Part shown: positions 23,469 through 33,175 of the stretch, one piece after another
Numbering within the stretch: the stretch's first letter is position 1
Layout: every line of letters begins with the position of its first letter
Assembly (NCBI RefSeq): GCF_011074885.1
Contig: NC_054686.1
Span: forward strand, 1-64,000
DNA: 64,000 bases
Reading direction: 5' to 3'
From: Brettanomyces bruxellensis
Taxonomy: Eukaryota; Ascomycota; Pichiomycetes; Pichiales; Pichiaceae
Position numbers and translations under genes: made by a program
Notes under the pieces: generated by a model
What the model saw: the letters and a program-made list of their open reading frames with translations, nothing else
Told to the model about the DNA's origin: nothing
The model's database searches: none

Positions 23469-24186
23469 TATATTGTGCGGCCTTGATAGATTTTTGAAAA
23501 TACCCTATCATGTTTAGAAAAGAGACCCGGGTAGAACCAGATTACTCATTATCTCAAGATCAGCAAACAGGCATCTTATATAGATACCTAATTAAATACG
23601 TCCGGAAATTTGGAAGATGTCAAGAGACGAAATTGTGTCCTGATCAGGAACTATTAGGAACGAACAGCTTATCGCCCTATCGTTTCTGGTGACGAGAATC
23701 TGGACCGATTAGGAAATGATATCTTTTTTTTTTGCAAAATTATATTGTTGTGGAATTTAATGATGATCGGGCTGAAAAAAAAAAAAAATTGTCGATAGCC
23801 CTATCGCTTGGGAAGCTTGTGGACTATTCAATTGTTTATTTCCCAAAAACAAAAAAATGATATATTAAAACAAGAAATTTTGTATACAGCGGCTAATGAA
23901 AGAGTGATCCATAATAATACCTTTTCCTAATAAGTCAGGCTTTTCGTCTGAAAAGAATGAACCTTTGTGAGCAATCATAATCGTTATCAAACTGATCAGC
24001 ACTACTTATCTTCATTACTTTTTGACGTGATAAAAATATATTCTACACAGTTATTTCGTTGCAAAAAGTATATAATAAGCTCCAAATGAGAGGAGTATTT
24101 GATCACAAAGAATTACATTTTCTATCTTTTGCTTCTTTTAAACAATTAAATTCTTTACATTGCGAAGAAGAATATAATATAATATA
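23469..24186. promoter_or_regulatory. Divergent promoter of amidase and Hol1-like transporter
   Basis: A shared 718-bp intergenic region. TATA elements occur on both sides: minus-strand TATATAAG at 23575-23582 for the amidase and TATATAAT at 24069-24076 for the transporter. In the middle are the palindrome CGATAGCCCTATCG (23793-23806) and another copy of its right half, GCCCTATCG (23674-23682). GATA-like words are plausible in a nitrogen-regulated promoter. Two A/T homopolymers (around 23723 and 23775) resemble nucleosome-free spacers. Confidence 0.65.
23793..23806. promoter_or_regulatory. Inverted repeat CGATAG-CC-CTATCG, candidate operator
   Basis: The six-base arms are perfect, with a 2-bp spacer. 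The 9-mer GCCCTATCG of this site also occurs at 23674-23682 in the same promoter. It could be a binding site for a dimeric regulator, or two GATA sites; no protein is assigned. Confidence 0.4.
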
Positions 24187-25860
24187 ATGGCAGAGCTAAA
24201 CTCTTCAGGAATCAATTGCGAGGATATTCCTGGCACAACTCATTTAGTTAACACTAAAATTAATCCAGCAGAACTAAATGAAACAGTTAAGAAAGAAATT
24301 GTGCTTATCCCACATCCATCAAACAATCTAAATGATCCACTTAACTGGAGTCACAGAAGAAAACTTATTCAAGTATTCTGCCTAATTCTATTCTGCTATG
24401 GAGGAGGTGTTGCATCTTGCTGTATATACCCATTGTTAGTGGCAATAGCTGCTGATCCATCCACCAATGTTACCATAGATAATCTTAACAACGGAACAGG
24501 CTATAACTTTCTTTTTTTGGGGTTAGGCCAATTTTTAATGACTCCATTTGCTCAGCAGTTTGGAAAAAGACCAGCTTATTTATTGGCTATGTTGGGAAAC
24601 CTTGTATTCTGTCTATGGATGCCATACGTTCACTCAAATGGTCAATGGATTGCATCTCAAATTCTTTCAGGCCTTTTTTACGCTCCTATAGAATCACTTC
24701 CGTCGAACACAATTACAGATTTATTTTTTGAACATGAGAGAGGTACATATATTGGAATTTATAGTGTTTCCCTTGGAACATCCAACTTCATAGCACCAAT
24801 GCTTTCTGGATTTGTGGCTGAAGCTCTTGGGTGGAAATGGGCTGTTAAAATTGCTGTTATATTTGATGCTGTGTGTTTAGTTGCAATGTTCTTCCTCATC
24901 GAGGAGACAAATTATGAAAGAGAACCTGGTTTAGAAGGTGAAGTAACTGAATCTGAAGGGATTCGACTTGCAAGTACAACATTTTCTAATAAGAATGAAG
25001 ATATCAACTGTACAGTTTCTCCTGATACTAATTTTGATAAACATATGTCTACTGCAATTTCTAATCATGAAATTGAGTACCATGCAGGTAAGGGCTACTG
25101 GGCAAGGTTATTACTTTTAAGTGGTGCTCGAAAGAAAAATCACTTCTTCGACTATATCCTGATGATCCTCCATATGTTCAGGTTTCCTCCAATTCTATGG
25201 TCGGGATTTCTATACGGAGTGTCTTTATTTTTTTATTCTATCATAAATACCACTGAAAGCATTATCCTTAGTGCACCTCCATACAATTTTTCCACATCTA
25301 TGCTTGGTCTAGCATATCTTGGTCCTGTTATATTTGTGCTTCTCTTTTATCCTTATGCTGGTTGGTCTATTGATTGGATTAAAATAAGAAAGGCAAAAAA
25401 GCATAAGGGCATTTCACAAGCCGAGGACAGGTTGCCTGTTCTCTTTCTTTTCATGATTCTTGGCCCTGCCTCTCTGATTATTTATGGTGTAGGCGCTGCT
25501 CATGGAATAAATTGGTTTGGTGTGATATTTGGAATGGGGTTAATGGCTGGTTTGAGTATTGTTGGAGCTACCTCTTCAATAACATATGCCTTAGATTGTT
25601 ACCCAGAGGCAGGAATGGCAGGAATGGCAGTCGTTATTCTCATCAGGAATGTGATGAATTTCGCTTTGGATTATGGTATTACGCCGTTTATTGATAATTG
25701 TGGAATACAGACGACTTATATTGCCTGTGCTTTCATTTGCCTAGGATGTATTGGAACTTATTTTCTTATGGAGAGAACAGGTTTATATTGGAGGAAAATG
25801 ACCAAAGGAAAATACTGGCATTTAGTTGCAAAATACCGGCAGAGGGGCGTGATTCAATGA
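24187..25860 (+). CDS. MFS transporter, Hol1-like DHA1 family
   Basis: A 557-aa MFS protein. The N-terminal HPSNNLNDPLNWSHRRK segment (~residues 42-58) precedes about 12 hydrophobic helices. The superfamily motif between helices 2 and 3 appears as QQFGKRPAYLL (~residues 125-135), and a long central hydrophilic loop (~residues 240-310, rich in E, N, T) is typical of Hol1-like proteins. Known relatives move polyamines or cations; amide or amine uptake would fit its divergent amidase partner, but this is inference. TATATAAT at 24069 lies 118 bp before the ATG. Its 3' end converges with the Zn2Cys6 gene, 78 bp apart. Confidence 0.9.
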   Translation: MAELNSSGINCEDIPGTTHLVNTKINPAELNETVKKEIVLIPHPSNNLNDPLNWSHRRKLIQVFCLILFCYGGGVASCCIYPLLVAIAADPSTNVTIDNLNNGTGYNFLFLGLGQFLMTPFAQQFGKRPAYLLAMLGNLVFCLWMPYVHSNGQWIASQILSGLFYAPIESLPSNTITDLFFEHERGTYIGIYSVSLGTSNFIAPMLSGFVAEALGWKWAVKIAVIFDAVCLVAMFFLIEETNYEREPGLEGEVTESEGIRLASTTFSNKNEDINCTVSPDTNFDKHMSTAISNHEIEYHAGKGYWARLLLLSGARKKNHFFDYILMILHMFRFPPILWSGFLYGVSLFFYSIINTTESIILSAPPYNFSTSMLGLAYLGPVIFVLLFYPYAGWSIDWIKIRKAKKHKGISQAEDRLPVLFLFMILGPASLIIYGVGAAHGINWFGVIFGMGLMAGLSIVGATSSITYALDCYPEAGMAGMAVVILIRNVMNFALDYGITPFIDNCGIQTTYIACAFICLGCIGTYFLMERTGLYWRKMTKGKYWHLVAKYRQRGVIQ

Positions 25861-25938
25861 AAATAAAAGAATGTTTTACCGAAGATATTTTTTTTCTATA
25901 ATCTTGAAAAGTTTATCTTTGTATACACAATCTGACCT

Positions 25939-27864
25939 CTAAGCATAATCAAAAAGAGTCTTCCTAATATGATAATCAAGTAGTGAGTTCAGACCAATTG
26001 AACTATCCCAAATTCTCTCTAGGTATCTAGAGGCTGTCCTCATATCCCCAAATCGGACGCAATCTTCAAAATTACGAAGTCTGTATAGTAGGTAATTTTT
26101 TTGCTGTATGTTCAATGCCGCAGACCCAGCAACTACCATTGGCCAAATACAAATAGACGATATCCGGCTTTGAATAGTGATATTTGATAAATTTTCCAGA
26201 AATCGATTCAAAGCAGCCTGTATTGACGAATCACTGTTCTTTAAAGAAGGGTTTAGAAGCTTGCTTAAAAAAATGAAACATGCTTTGGCAACCATATCTG
26301 CAAAATAACAACTTTCAGTGATTCGACTTAGCACTTCTGTTGGCTCATTATTTAGCGGTTTCGATGGAAGGAGTGGCTGACAATAAAATTGTGCATTTCT
26401 TAATAATTCACCCGCTATTTTCTGGTTATTGACGTCAAGGGGGAAGTGTGCAGCTAGCCAGTTAGTTTTTGCAGCTATTTCAAATGAATCCAACGAGGCT
26501 CCCATAATTGGATTGTTCATCCATGGAATAGATGATTTAGAAACCCTGTAAGCTAAAATGTTTCTATATAGATCAAAAATCTCAAATGGCGACGCAATCT
26601 TGTCAATTATATTGGATCCACATCCAAAAAGATTGATGGTGTAATTATAGAGAAAACTTTCTGACACAGTCTTTTGAATACAACTGACGAAACCTGACTC
26701 AGTCAAAGTTAGAGATGGCAAATCATTTAGTTGGTTGTGATGTGAGCGAACAGGTTTAAAATTCAGGTCATGAGCATGAGCACCATACTGTAAGTTTAAC
26801 TTTAATCCAATGTTGTTAATGAGTCTTCTGACCTGAGATAGCTGTGAATTGTAATCCCAGTTTTCATGGCCGAGACTATTTAAGTGGGCAAATTGTGTTG
26901 TCTTTTGAAGCTCTGACAGCCAATTAGTCATATCAACAAAATCACCAGAGTTTCTTCTCTTTCCATGCTTTCTCACTTTACTTCCAAGTATGTAAATCGT
27001 TCGTAAGCACAGGGAAATGTTAGCCGTTTTACCTTGCATACTTTCTCCGAGAAACTGTAATACAAAATGGAAACATAACGAGACTATCATAAGCCAGTCT
27101 TCATTTCCAAACACCGGAAAGTCTTTTAAAAAGCAATTGACAATAAATATGCTTTTTGCTAAATAGTCTTTAGAAACGGGAACGAATTCCTTAGCACCTA
27201 ATGACAGAAAGAATGCACCACAAGTATAAAATATTTGCCTTAATATGGGATTGTTCACTCCAAGGGGGAGAGTAATCGATCCTGGAAGGAGATGATGATC
27301 AGCTAACAATGGGGTCACTTCCACAAGGAAACCTCTAGAAAAAGCATCAAAAAGTTTAATTTCTATATGATTCATTTTTGAACCAATTACGTATGTCCCA
27401 AAGTTTCCACAATTCAGATATAACTTGAAGTAACGGCCATTAACATCACTAAGATATTTGCGGAATAGCAAATCAAATTCAGATTCTTTTTTCACATCAA
27501 TCAACTTTGTATCATGGCTCTTACCATTAATTCCTTTGTAGGAATTCGGATTTTTGGTGAAACGAACCCAGGATCGGTAAGCATCACTTTTATAAGGTGA
27601 ATTCGAGGAATATGTTACTGCAGATTTTGTATTAATATTGACAAATCCTATTGCTCTCTTTCTATTCTTTTCAAGCTGAAACTGATTTATGTGTGAAAGT
27701 GATTTTTTTCTTGTAGGCCAGACACACTTATATGATGACTTAATACATTTTAAACATGATGGTTTGGTTTCATCACACTTAATTCTTCTTTTTCTGCAAC
27801 ACAGACATCCAGTTCGTCTTCTTCCTCCAACAGTTGGGGCCCTTCTCCGTTTCAAATTTCCCAT
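25939..27864 (-). CDS. Zn2Cys6 fungal transcription factor
   Basis: A 641-aa nuclear regulator. The binuclear zinc cluster is at residues 20-47 with Cys at 20, 23, 30, 37, 40 and 47 (C-x2-C-x6-C-x6-C-x2-C-x6-C), preceded and followed by basic residues that would contact CGG-type half sites. No fungal_trans middle-homology motif is obvious to me, but the long hydrophobic, Leu-rich remainder fits the Fungal_trans_2 (UGA3/UPC2-like) architecture. An extra Cys at 22 sits within the first CxxC. The core promoter may be the minus-strand TATATA at 27943-27948. It is the only regulator in the window; amidase and Hol1-like genes next door are natural targets, though control of the farther clusters cannot be excluded. 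Confidence 0.92.
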   Translation of the reverse strand: MGNLKRRRAPTVGGRRRTGCLCCRKRRIKCDETKPSCLKCIKSSYKCVWPTRKKSLSHINQFQLEKNRKRAIGFVNINTKSAVTYSSNSPYKSDAYRSWVRFTKNPNSYKGINGKSHDTKLIDVKKESEFDLLFRKYLSDVNGRYFKLYLNCGNFGTYVIGSKMNHIEIKLFDAFSRGFLVEVTPLLADHHLLPGSITLPLGVNNPILRQIFYTCGAFFLSLGAKEFVPVSKDYLAKSIFIVNCFLKDFPVFGNEDWLMIVSLCFHFVLQFLGESMQGKTANISLCLRTIYILGSKVRKHGKRRNSGDFVDMTNWLSELQKTTQFAHLNSLGHENWDYNSQLSQVRRLINNIGLKLNLQYGAHAHDLNFKPVRSHHNQLNDLPSLTLTESGFVSCIQKTVSESFLYNYTINLFGCGSNIIDKIASPFEIFDLYRNILAYRVSKSSIPWMNNPIMGASLDSFEIAAKTNWLAAHFPLDVNNQKIAGELLRNAQFYCQPLLPSKPLNNEPTEVLSRITESCYFADMVAKACFIFLSKLLNPSLKNSDSSIQAALNRFLENLSNITIQSRISSICIWPMVVAGSAALNIQQKNYLLYRLRNFEDCVRFGDMRTASRYLERIWDSSIGLNSLLDYHIRKTLFDYA

Positions 27865-29099
27865 CTTGCTAAGGAATAATAATGTTTTTATTGAAGGGAA
27901 CTTACGTGTTGAAAAGAAATTACTAACCGGAAAGTGTCAAAATATATAAATGAGTACAACAGATAAGACCAGACAATCGCTTATTAAGATTTCTGCCGCA
28001 TTTTCGCGAAAACTTCGGATTTCCCGATTCAGAAGTACGATGCGATAAGAGAAAGATCAGCTCGAAGAATTACAGCTTCAACAGAAACCAACTGACTAAT
28101 AGACAAGTACGTACCATTAAATAGTTTTGAATCATGAATACTACACCTTAAGATATGCCATCTACATTTCCGTTCGTAAATAGGTTGCCTTGCTGTAGAA
28201 AAGTCATAGTTTTTCTTTAATCAAATCATCTTGAAGATCTAAGATAGTTCGCTATAAGAAATCTGTAATGGAATACAGCATTGCATTAGTTGCGTCATCT
28301 CTTTTACGATCAAACTTCTTTAAAATTTCGTGTTTTGACTAATAGTATTCTTTTTGGACAAAGGTACTATTGATCATACAGTAGAAATACTGGGTTTTTG
28401 TTTCACAAACTCTATTGGTTAGTGGATTAGTGGATTGGTGGCCGATAATGTATACAAGAGTAAATATGTGTAATATTGATAAGCACATAATAATAATAAT
28501 CGGTGCTTGCGTTTTTGATAATTTTCTTCATCATTTTTGGAAAGGTCGCGTTTCTTGTTGAGTTATAGAATTCGCGGAGGAATCCGAATAACTCGTATTT
28601 GGCTCTAAAAAGGGAGCCTGACCTGTTTCGGCAGTAGTATTACCGCCTTTGGGGGTATATTATAAGTTATCCGAAGGATTGGAAGGCATATTGATAGAAT
28701 AGTGGCTTATATTAAGATATATAGCGGTGATAGTCTCTAAAGAAAGAGGTAAAATAGTAACAAAATAATAATAGAGTGAGAAAATACAAGGGGTGTTGCT
28801 AGACCCCTTATATATTCTTACTCGGGGAGAGGCCACATATCCCAAATATGGGTAATGACCCGTTCAAAGTAATATAAAAAGTAATAAGGGCAATTCGCAT
28901 GGCTTTAACACCAGTGAAATACAATAAAAGTAATAAAAGATAAAGTAATCCTTAAATATAATTGGTCCAAGGATGTAAATAAAGAGAAATTTTCTCGAGG
29001 TTGTGTGGTTAACAACAATTGTCTTTGTAATATTCCGCTGATGGTAGAATATTCCAACATTTCTGAAACCCAATCCATTTTTGTGAAAAATCGGCTTTT

Positions 29100-29494
29100 G
29101 CTCTGGTTAATTGGATAATTTTTTTTTCTATTTTAACTACCCCTCTGAGATGGGCTTCCCACGGAGAGAGACAATGTAGTTGTATAGTCCACGGAATAGG
29201 TGGAATTCCTAGGAGGAATCATTCAGGGGCGAAAATATTCTAGTAAAATTCGAAATATATTTTGTGAACAAATATATAGTTAGCAAATATTTCAGAGAGA
29301 ATATTATGGCACAACTGGAGAAACAAGCAGATAGGACAAAATAACAATTACAAGGCTATCAATCATAGAGCTTATCAATTAACTGGAATTCGAGATAATT
29401 CTAACAACTGAGGAATTTCATCTTGCAGATATATGGTGATTAACCTTATTCTATTCGCTCGTGCAAGACTGTCACTGATATTTAGGTTTCGACA
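29100..29494 (+). mobile_element. Degenerate LTR, family LTR2 (copy b)
   Basis: Collinear with 13458-13815 and with the reverse of 44573-44923. Shared words are CCCACGGAGAGAGA, TTGTATAG/TTATATAG, GGTGGAATTC, GCGAAAATATTC, ACAAATATATAGTTAGC, GAGGAATTTCATCTTG and a TTTCGACA end. The left boundary is weak; the right end abuts LTR1 sequence directly. Confidence 0.7.
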
Positions 29495-29550
29495 GTTTTC
29501 TTGGCATAAACAAGGCGGCGCGGTCATATGTAGACGCGACTGTCGAATAG
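29495..29550 (-). mobile_element. LTR1 fragment (copy i), 5' part only
   Basis: Reads, on the minus strand, as the first ~55 bp of LTR1: GTCGCGTCTACAT, a C/G-rich patch and TTGTTTATGCCAAGAAAA. It stops exactly at the LTR2 border, so it was truncated or LTR2 inserted into it; the other half is not seen beyond LTR2. Confidence 0.7.
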
Positions 29551-29733
29551 TATGCCCCTTAAAAATTATATGGCTCAGATAAGCGCGCGTCAACGGGATT
29601 ATTTACATACGAGCTTTTATTTTTATTGATTTATCTTTGGGCTCCTCCAGATTTTCCCCTTGTCAATTTATTCATTTAGATAAACGTAGATAAATATCAT
29701 TTGAAATAACATAATATAGTCTAATTGCATAGT

Positions 29734-30811
29734 TTAGGCCTCAGGAGGGTAACGAGAAAAGTCTCGCTTGTTTGGAGTATCCCACATACTGACAATAATT
29801 TTCCGTTCACCATCTCTCCATGGCTTTCTTCCATGACTAACTTGGTAATTGTTAATAATTGCCAAGTCTCCTGGAACCCAATTATGATTGTACTCAGTGT
29901 CTAAAGAACTCTGAAGAATTAGATCCAGGTCTTCATGCGAGATTGGTTCTTCATTATCGTCGTATGATATCTCTGTTGTCTTACCGTAACTATTCTTTTT
30001 ATCTCTGATATCACCGTAAAATGTTGGAATACTGTTGAAGAGAACACCATACTTTTTTGTCTCCGTTATTGTAAAGCTTAACAGGTTCTGTGTGTTCCTT
30101 CACATCGAGGTTATTGTCCTTATCCCACTCGAAATCCTCGCTGATATGGTCAAAACAGACTTTTCCAGCTTTCTTCTTTCTTTGCTCCAATGTATCTTCA
30201 GGCTGAATTGTTCTTCCAAAAGAATAATAATCCTGCCATCCAGTTCTATTCGGGCTCTTGTAAGCCCATATTTGGGTAAATAGCAATCCCCTTCTGGCGA
30301 GTCGCTTGAGGAACGTAGGATTCTTACGCTTGACGTCTTCAAAAGTTTCTGCTCCATGAACAATTGGTGTTTCACCACCTTTGGCAGTGTATTCAGTGCA
30401 TGCAAAGAAGAGGGTGCTTGGGTATGTCTTGAACCGTGAAAACTCGTTATGTTGGTAGATTTCAATCCCACCTGGTCCCTCGTTGGCCGTAGTTAAAACA
30501 TTCGTAATCTGTGTCCTCTCTGCAGTAGATCCATTTTGGACGAATGGGACAAGCTTGCTTCCATATCCGATCGCCTCAACGTATTTGGAAATAACGTTCG
30601 GATCAATGTTCCCTAATCTGAGTACAATGGCCCCGTTCTTATCCAAAATATTCCTGAAAAACCCTTCCTCGGCTTTATTCTTCAACAATTGGGCAACATC
30701 TTCAGTTGAAATGCTTTGCTCACCTTCGCTTTTCACTTTATATGCCACTGGAAACTCATATCCGTTTACTAAATGGCTATCTTTGAGTTTGATCTTGTCT
30801 AATTCTGCCAT
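29734..30811 (-). pseudogene. Fe(II)/2OG dioxygenase (TauD/TfdA, clavaminate synthase-like), frameshifted
   Basis: The ATG at 30811 opens 266 codons, but the frame breaks at the A6 run (plus-strand T6 at 30053-30058). One base too many turns the paralogue's KKYGV-type segment into a short wrong tail. Skipping one A restores an open frame to a TAA at 29734-29736, giving ~358 residues against 352 in the intact paralogue at 45526. The first part holds metal ligands H121 and E123 (YQHNEFSR) and the GGETPIVHG block; the second holds the distal His (QVSHGRKPW) and the 2OG-binding Arg, so the truncated product would lack a ligand and be inactive. It is either a recent pseudogene or a homopolymer sequencing error. 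Divergent from the permease at 31562; TATATAAG (minus) at 30930-30937. Confidence 0.88.
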
Positions 30812-31561
30812 TCTGAAATTCTGTGGTGCTTCTCACTGACTTTTGGATTGCATGTAAACCCTGAAGTTAAATCGAGAAATTACAAAATAAATGTAGAACT
30901 ACAACCTCCAAAAAGAAATTGGCCATCCACTTATATAGGATATGAGGATCCACAACTATTTGTGTGCTAGTTAATGATAACATGCACGATGTTTCAACCA
31001 GCGGAAAGTACAAAACATTGTTGAAAGCACAAACAGCCATAGTGGAAAATATCAGTCAGTTACTAAAATGGAAATTCATCTCCGCCACCTGCTTTTGCCA
31101 TCTTCTTTACGAACTATGTGAAGAATATTTTAAATGAAAACAAATCTACCGTACAGGGCTCCAAGAGAAAATGGGTGAAAAAAAAAATGGTTTGCCTGAG
31201 ATTGCGGAATATAAGGTTTGGCCAAATTATAAAGCCACACATCCTAATTTGGCATGTAAGATTACAAACTCAAATAAACGGCTTTGGGTTTCAAATGTGT
31301 AGAACATTTTGCAATTTGCAATGGGCTTCTTGAATATAATTTATTGTGGATATTAGTATATGCTTTAAGTGGTTAATATGATTCAGGGACGAAAAATCTT
31401 CCTGAAATTGTTGACAATTGGTTGGAATCAAACTTTTCAGGGTATATAAATGGGAGGATCAAAAAACTTTAGTGATAAACTGAAAAAAGATTATTCGTAT
31501 CTTGCTACTGAAAAGTCTCAAGATCAGGCTCAAAACTTTATTATTTCTCGAAACAACGGTG
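30812..31561. promoter_or_regulatory. Divergent promoter of dioxygenase 1 and Dal5-type permease 1
   Basis: A 750-bp shared region. TATA elements lie at 30930-30937 (minus) and 31443-31450 (plus, TATATAAA). One GCCACA (31234-31239, TGTGGCTTTAT on the minus strand) matches the Met31/32-like core found repeatedly in the related promoters of this window. An A-rich run occurs near 31179. Confidence 0.55.
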
Positions 31562-33175
31562 ATGACTACGAACGACGAAGAAAGTACCAAAAAAGATACC
31601 AGGTCTGAGACACTTGTCGTTGGAGAACAGTTAAATACCAGTGAGACTGAAGAAGAACAAAGCAAGTTTGAAATCAAAAGAAAAGGTGCAGATGTGACGT
31701 TGGATCTCATTTCACATAGTGGTGATACAATTGAGCCACTTACTAAGGAAGGAGAGAAAAAATTGAAATGGAAGCTATGGCTTACAGTGCTGCCACTCTG
31801 CTTCATGGTGAATGCCACATTGTTTATTGATAAGGACTCGATCAGCTATTCGAGTTTGATGGGACTTTGGGACGATACTGGAATGAACTCTGCGGACTAC
31901 AATAATGTGTTAACCATCTTTTATGTAGGTTACATTCTAGGGCAGATTCCATCGCATTATCTCTTTCAGCGTATTCCAATGTCAAAGTTCATAGTTCTCA
32001 CAACTGCACTGTGGTCTGTGCTAGGCTATTGTATGCTTGGAGTTAAAAGCTACAGTGGAGTTATGGCTGTCCGATTCTTTTTGGGTTTCACAGAATCAGG
32101 TATCACTCCAGCAGTGGAGCACACCTTGGCGATGTTTTTCCCATTAGATGAGCAGGCGATCATAAACCCGATCTTTTGGATTTCATGTCTTGGAATTGAC
32201 GTTCCAATTGGATTCATTGCTTATGGATTACAATTTGTCAAAATCTGGAGACCCTGGAAATGGTTCTGGTTGCTGGTGGGAATTGTTTCCAACATTGTTT
32301 GCGTGTTCAGCTACTTTTACTATCCAGATAACCCGGCCACATCAAAGATTTTCACTGTTGAAGAGCGGATCCATATTATTCAAAGAGTCAAGAAGAGCTC
32401 GAAATCATCAATCGAACAGAAAACATTCAAGAAATATCAGCTTATCGAGACTCTTAAAGATCCAATTACATGGCTCTTTGTATTGTTTTGCTTTTTACAG
32501 ATGTTGGAGAATTCTACTACTTACCAAGCATCCATAATATACACACAGTTAGGCTTCAACCATCTCACAACCACTCTTCTTATGGTCGTTCAAAACGGAT
32601 TTTCTACAGTCTGTGCCATTGTGGGGGCTCTTCTTATGTCTCGTTTTAGGAAGCAGTCCATCTATTTAGCCTGTGGCCTAATGTCCATCTGCTTTATTGG
32701 AGCAATTCTTGCCATCACAATCCCTTGGGATAATAAGCCAGGAATTTTGGCTGGAATTTTTATGACCCGTCCGAACGGCACCGCCTACATACTCGCCTTT
32801 TCTTTGGCACAGGCTACCGCTGCTGGTTACACCAAGAGATTAACTAGAACAGCATTATTCATGATATCTTACTCCATCAGTAACATTATCTGTCCACAGA
32901 TGTGGAACAAGCGCTACCAGCCACGTTATGTTGTTCCATGGTTGATGCAGATCATATTCTCATGGTTCACCGCTCCAATTATCTTGCTTATTATCAGATA
33001 CATCCTTAACCGCCGGAATAAGCAGAGGTTGGCAGCTATTGCTAATGGTGAGGTTCCTCAGTATGGTTACGTTGATGTTACCGAAGAAAATGGAACTACA
33101 CACAAAAAGGAGGTTGAAATTTCGATGCTCGATCTTACTGACCTTGAGAACAAAAACTTTATTTATCCTTTGTAA
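31562..33175 (+). CDS. Dal5/Soa1-type anion:cation symporter (MFS) 1
   Basis: I place the start at the ATG 31562 (537 aa). The frame extends upstream to 31502 only through non-ATG codons, and the TATA box at 31443 fits this ATG. A ~70-residue acidic N-tail (MTTNDEESTKK..) is followed by about 12 transmembrane segments in the layout of the allantoate permease (Dal5) family, with FIDKDSISYSS in helix 1 and RFFLGFTESGITPA in helix 4-5. The C-tail ends LDLTDLENKNFIYPL. Relatives import allantoate, nicotinate, or sulfonates and other sulfur anions (Soa1). It is divergent from a TauD-type dioxygenase and 1.15 kb before an FAD oxidase, so I infer uptake of the compound those enzymes attack. Confidence 0.92.
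   Translation: MTTNDEESTKKDTRSETLVVGEQLNTSETEEEQSKFEIKRKGADVTLDLISHSGDTIEPLTKEGEKKLKWKLWLTVLPLCFMVNATLFIDKDSISYSSLMGLWDDTGMNSADYNNVLTIFYVGYILGQIPSHYLFQRIPMSKFIVLTTALWSVLGYCMLGVKSYSGVMAVRFFLGFTESGITPAVEHTLAMFFPLDEQAIINPIFWISCLGIDVPIGFIAYGLQFVKIWRPWKWFWLLVGIVSNIVCVFSYFYYPDNPATSKIFTVEERIHIIQRVKKSSKSSIEQKTFKKYQLIETLKDPITWLFVLFCFLQMLENSTTYQASIIYTQLGFNHLTTTLLMVVQNGFSTVCAIVGALLMSRFRKQSIYLACGLMSICFIGAILAITIPWDNKPGILAGIFMTRPNGTAYILAFSLAQATAAGYTKRLTRTALFMISYSISNIICPQMWNKRYQPRYVVPWLMQIIFSWFTAPIILLIIRYILNRRNKQRLAAIANGEVPQYGYVDVTEENGTTHKKEVEISMLDLTDLENKNFIYPL

Larger units (their letters stand above)
27865..29733. other. 1.9 kb intergenic region with LTR2 copy and LTR1 fragment
   Basis: No gene is supported. 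27865-29090 is AT-rich with no recognised element. 29100-29494 is an LTR2 copy, followed at once by a piece of LTR1 (29495-29550). The remainder to 29733 is ordinary intergenic DNA downstream of the frameshifted dioxygenase gene. Confidence 0.6.

Noticed and set aside
30011..30811. Annotation as an intact 266-aa taurine dioxygenase (Jlp1/TauD orthologue).
   Set aside because: The frame is truncated by a frameshift, and the HNE motif and GGETPI block fit the clavaminate synthase-like branch better than Jlp1/TauD (HxD).
31502..31561. Upstream extension of permease 1 by 20 codons.
   Set aside because: The frame there opens with TTG, not ATG; the first ATG is at 31562 and fits the TATA spacing.
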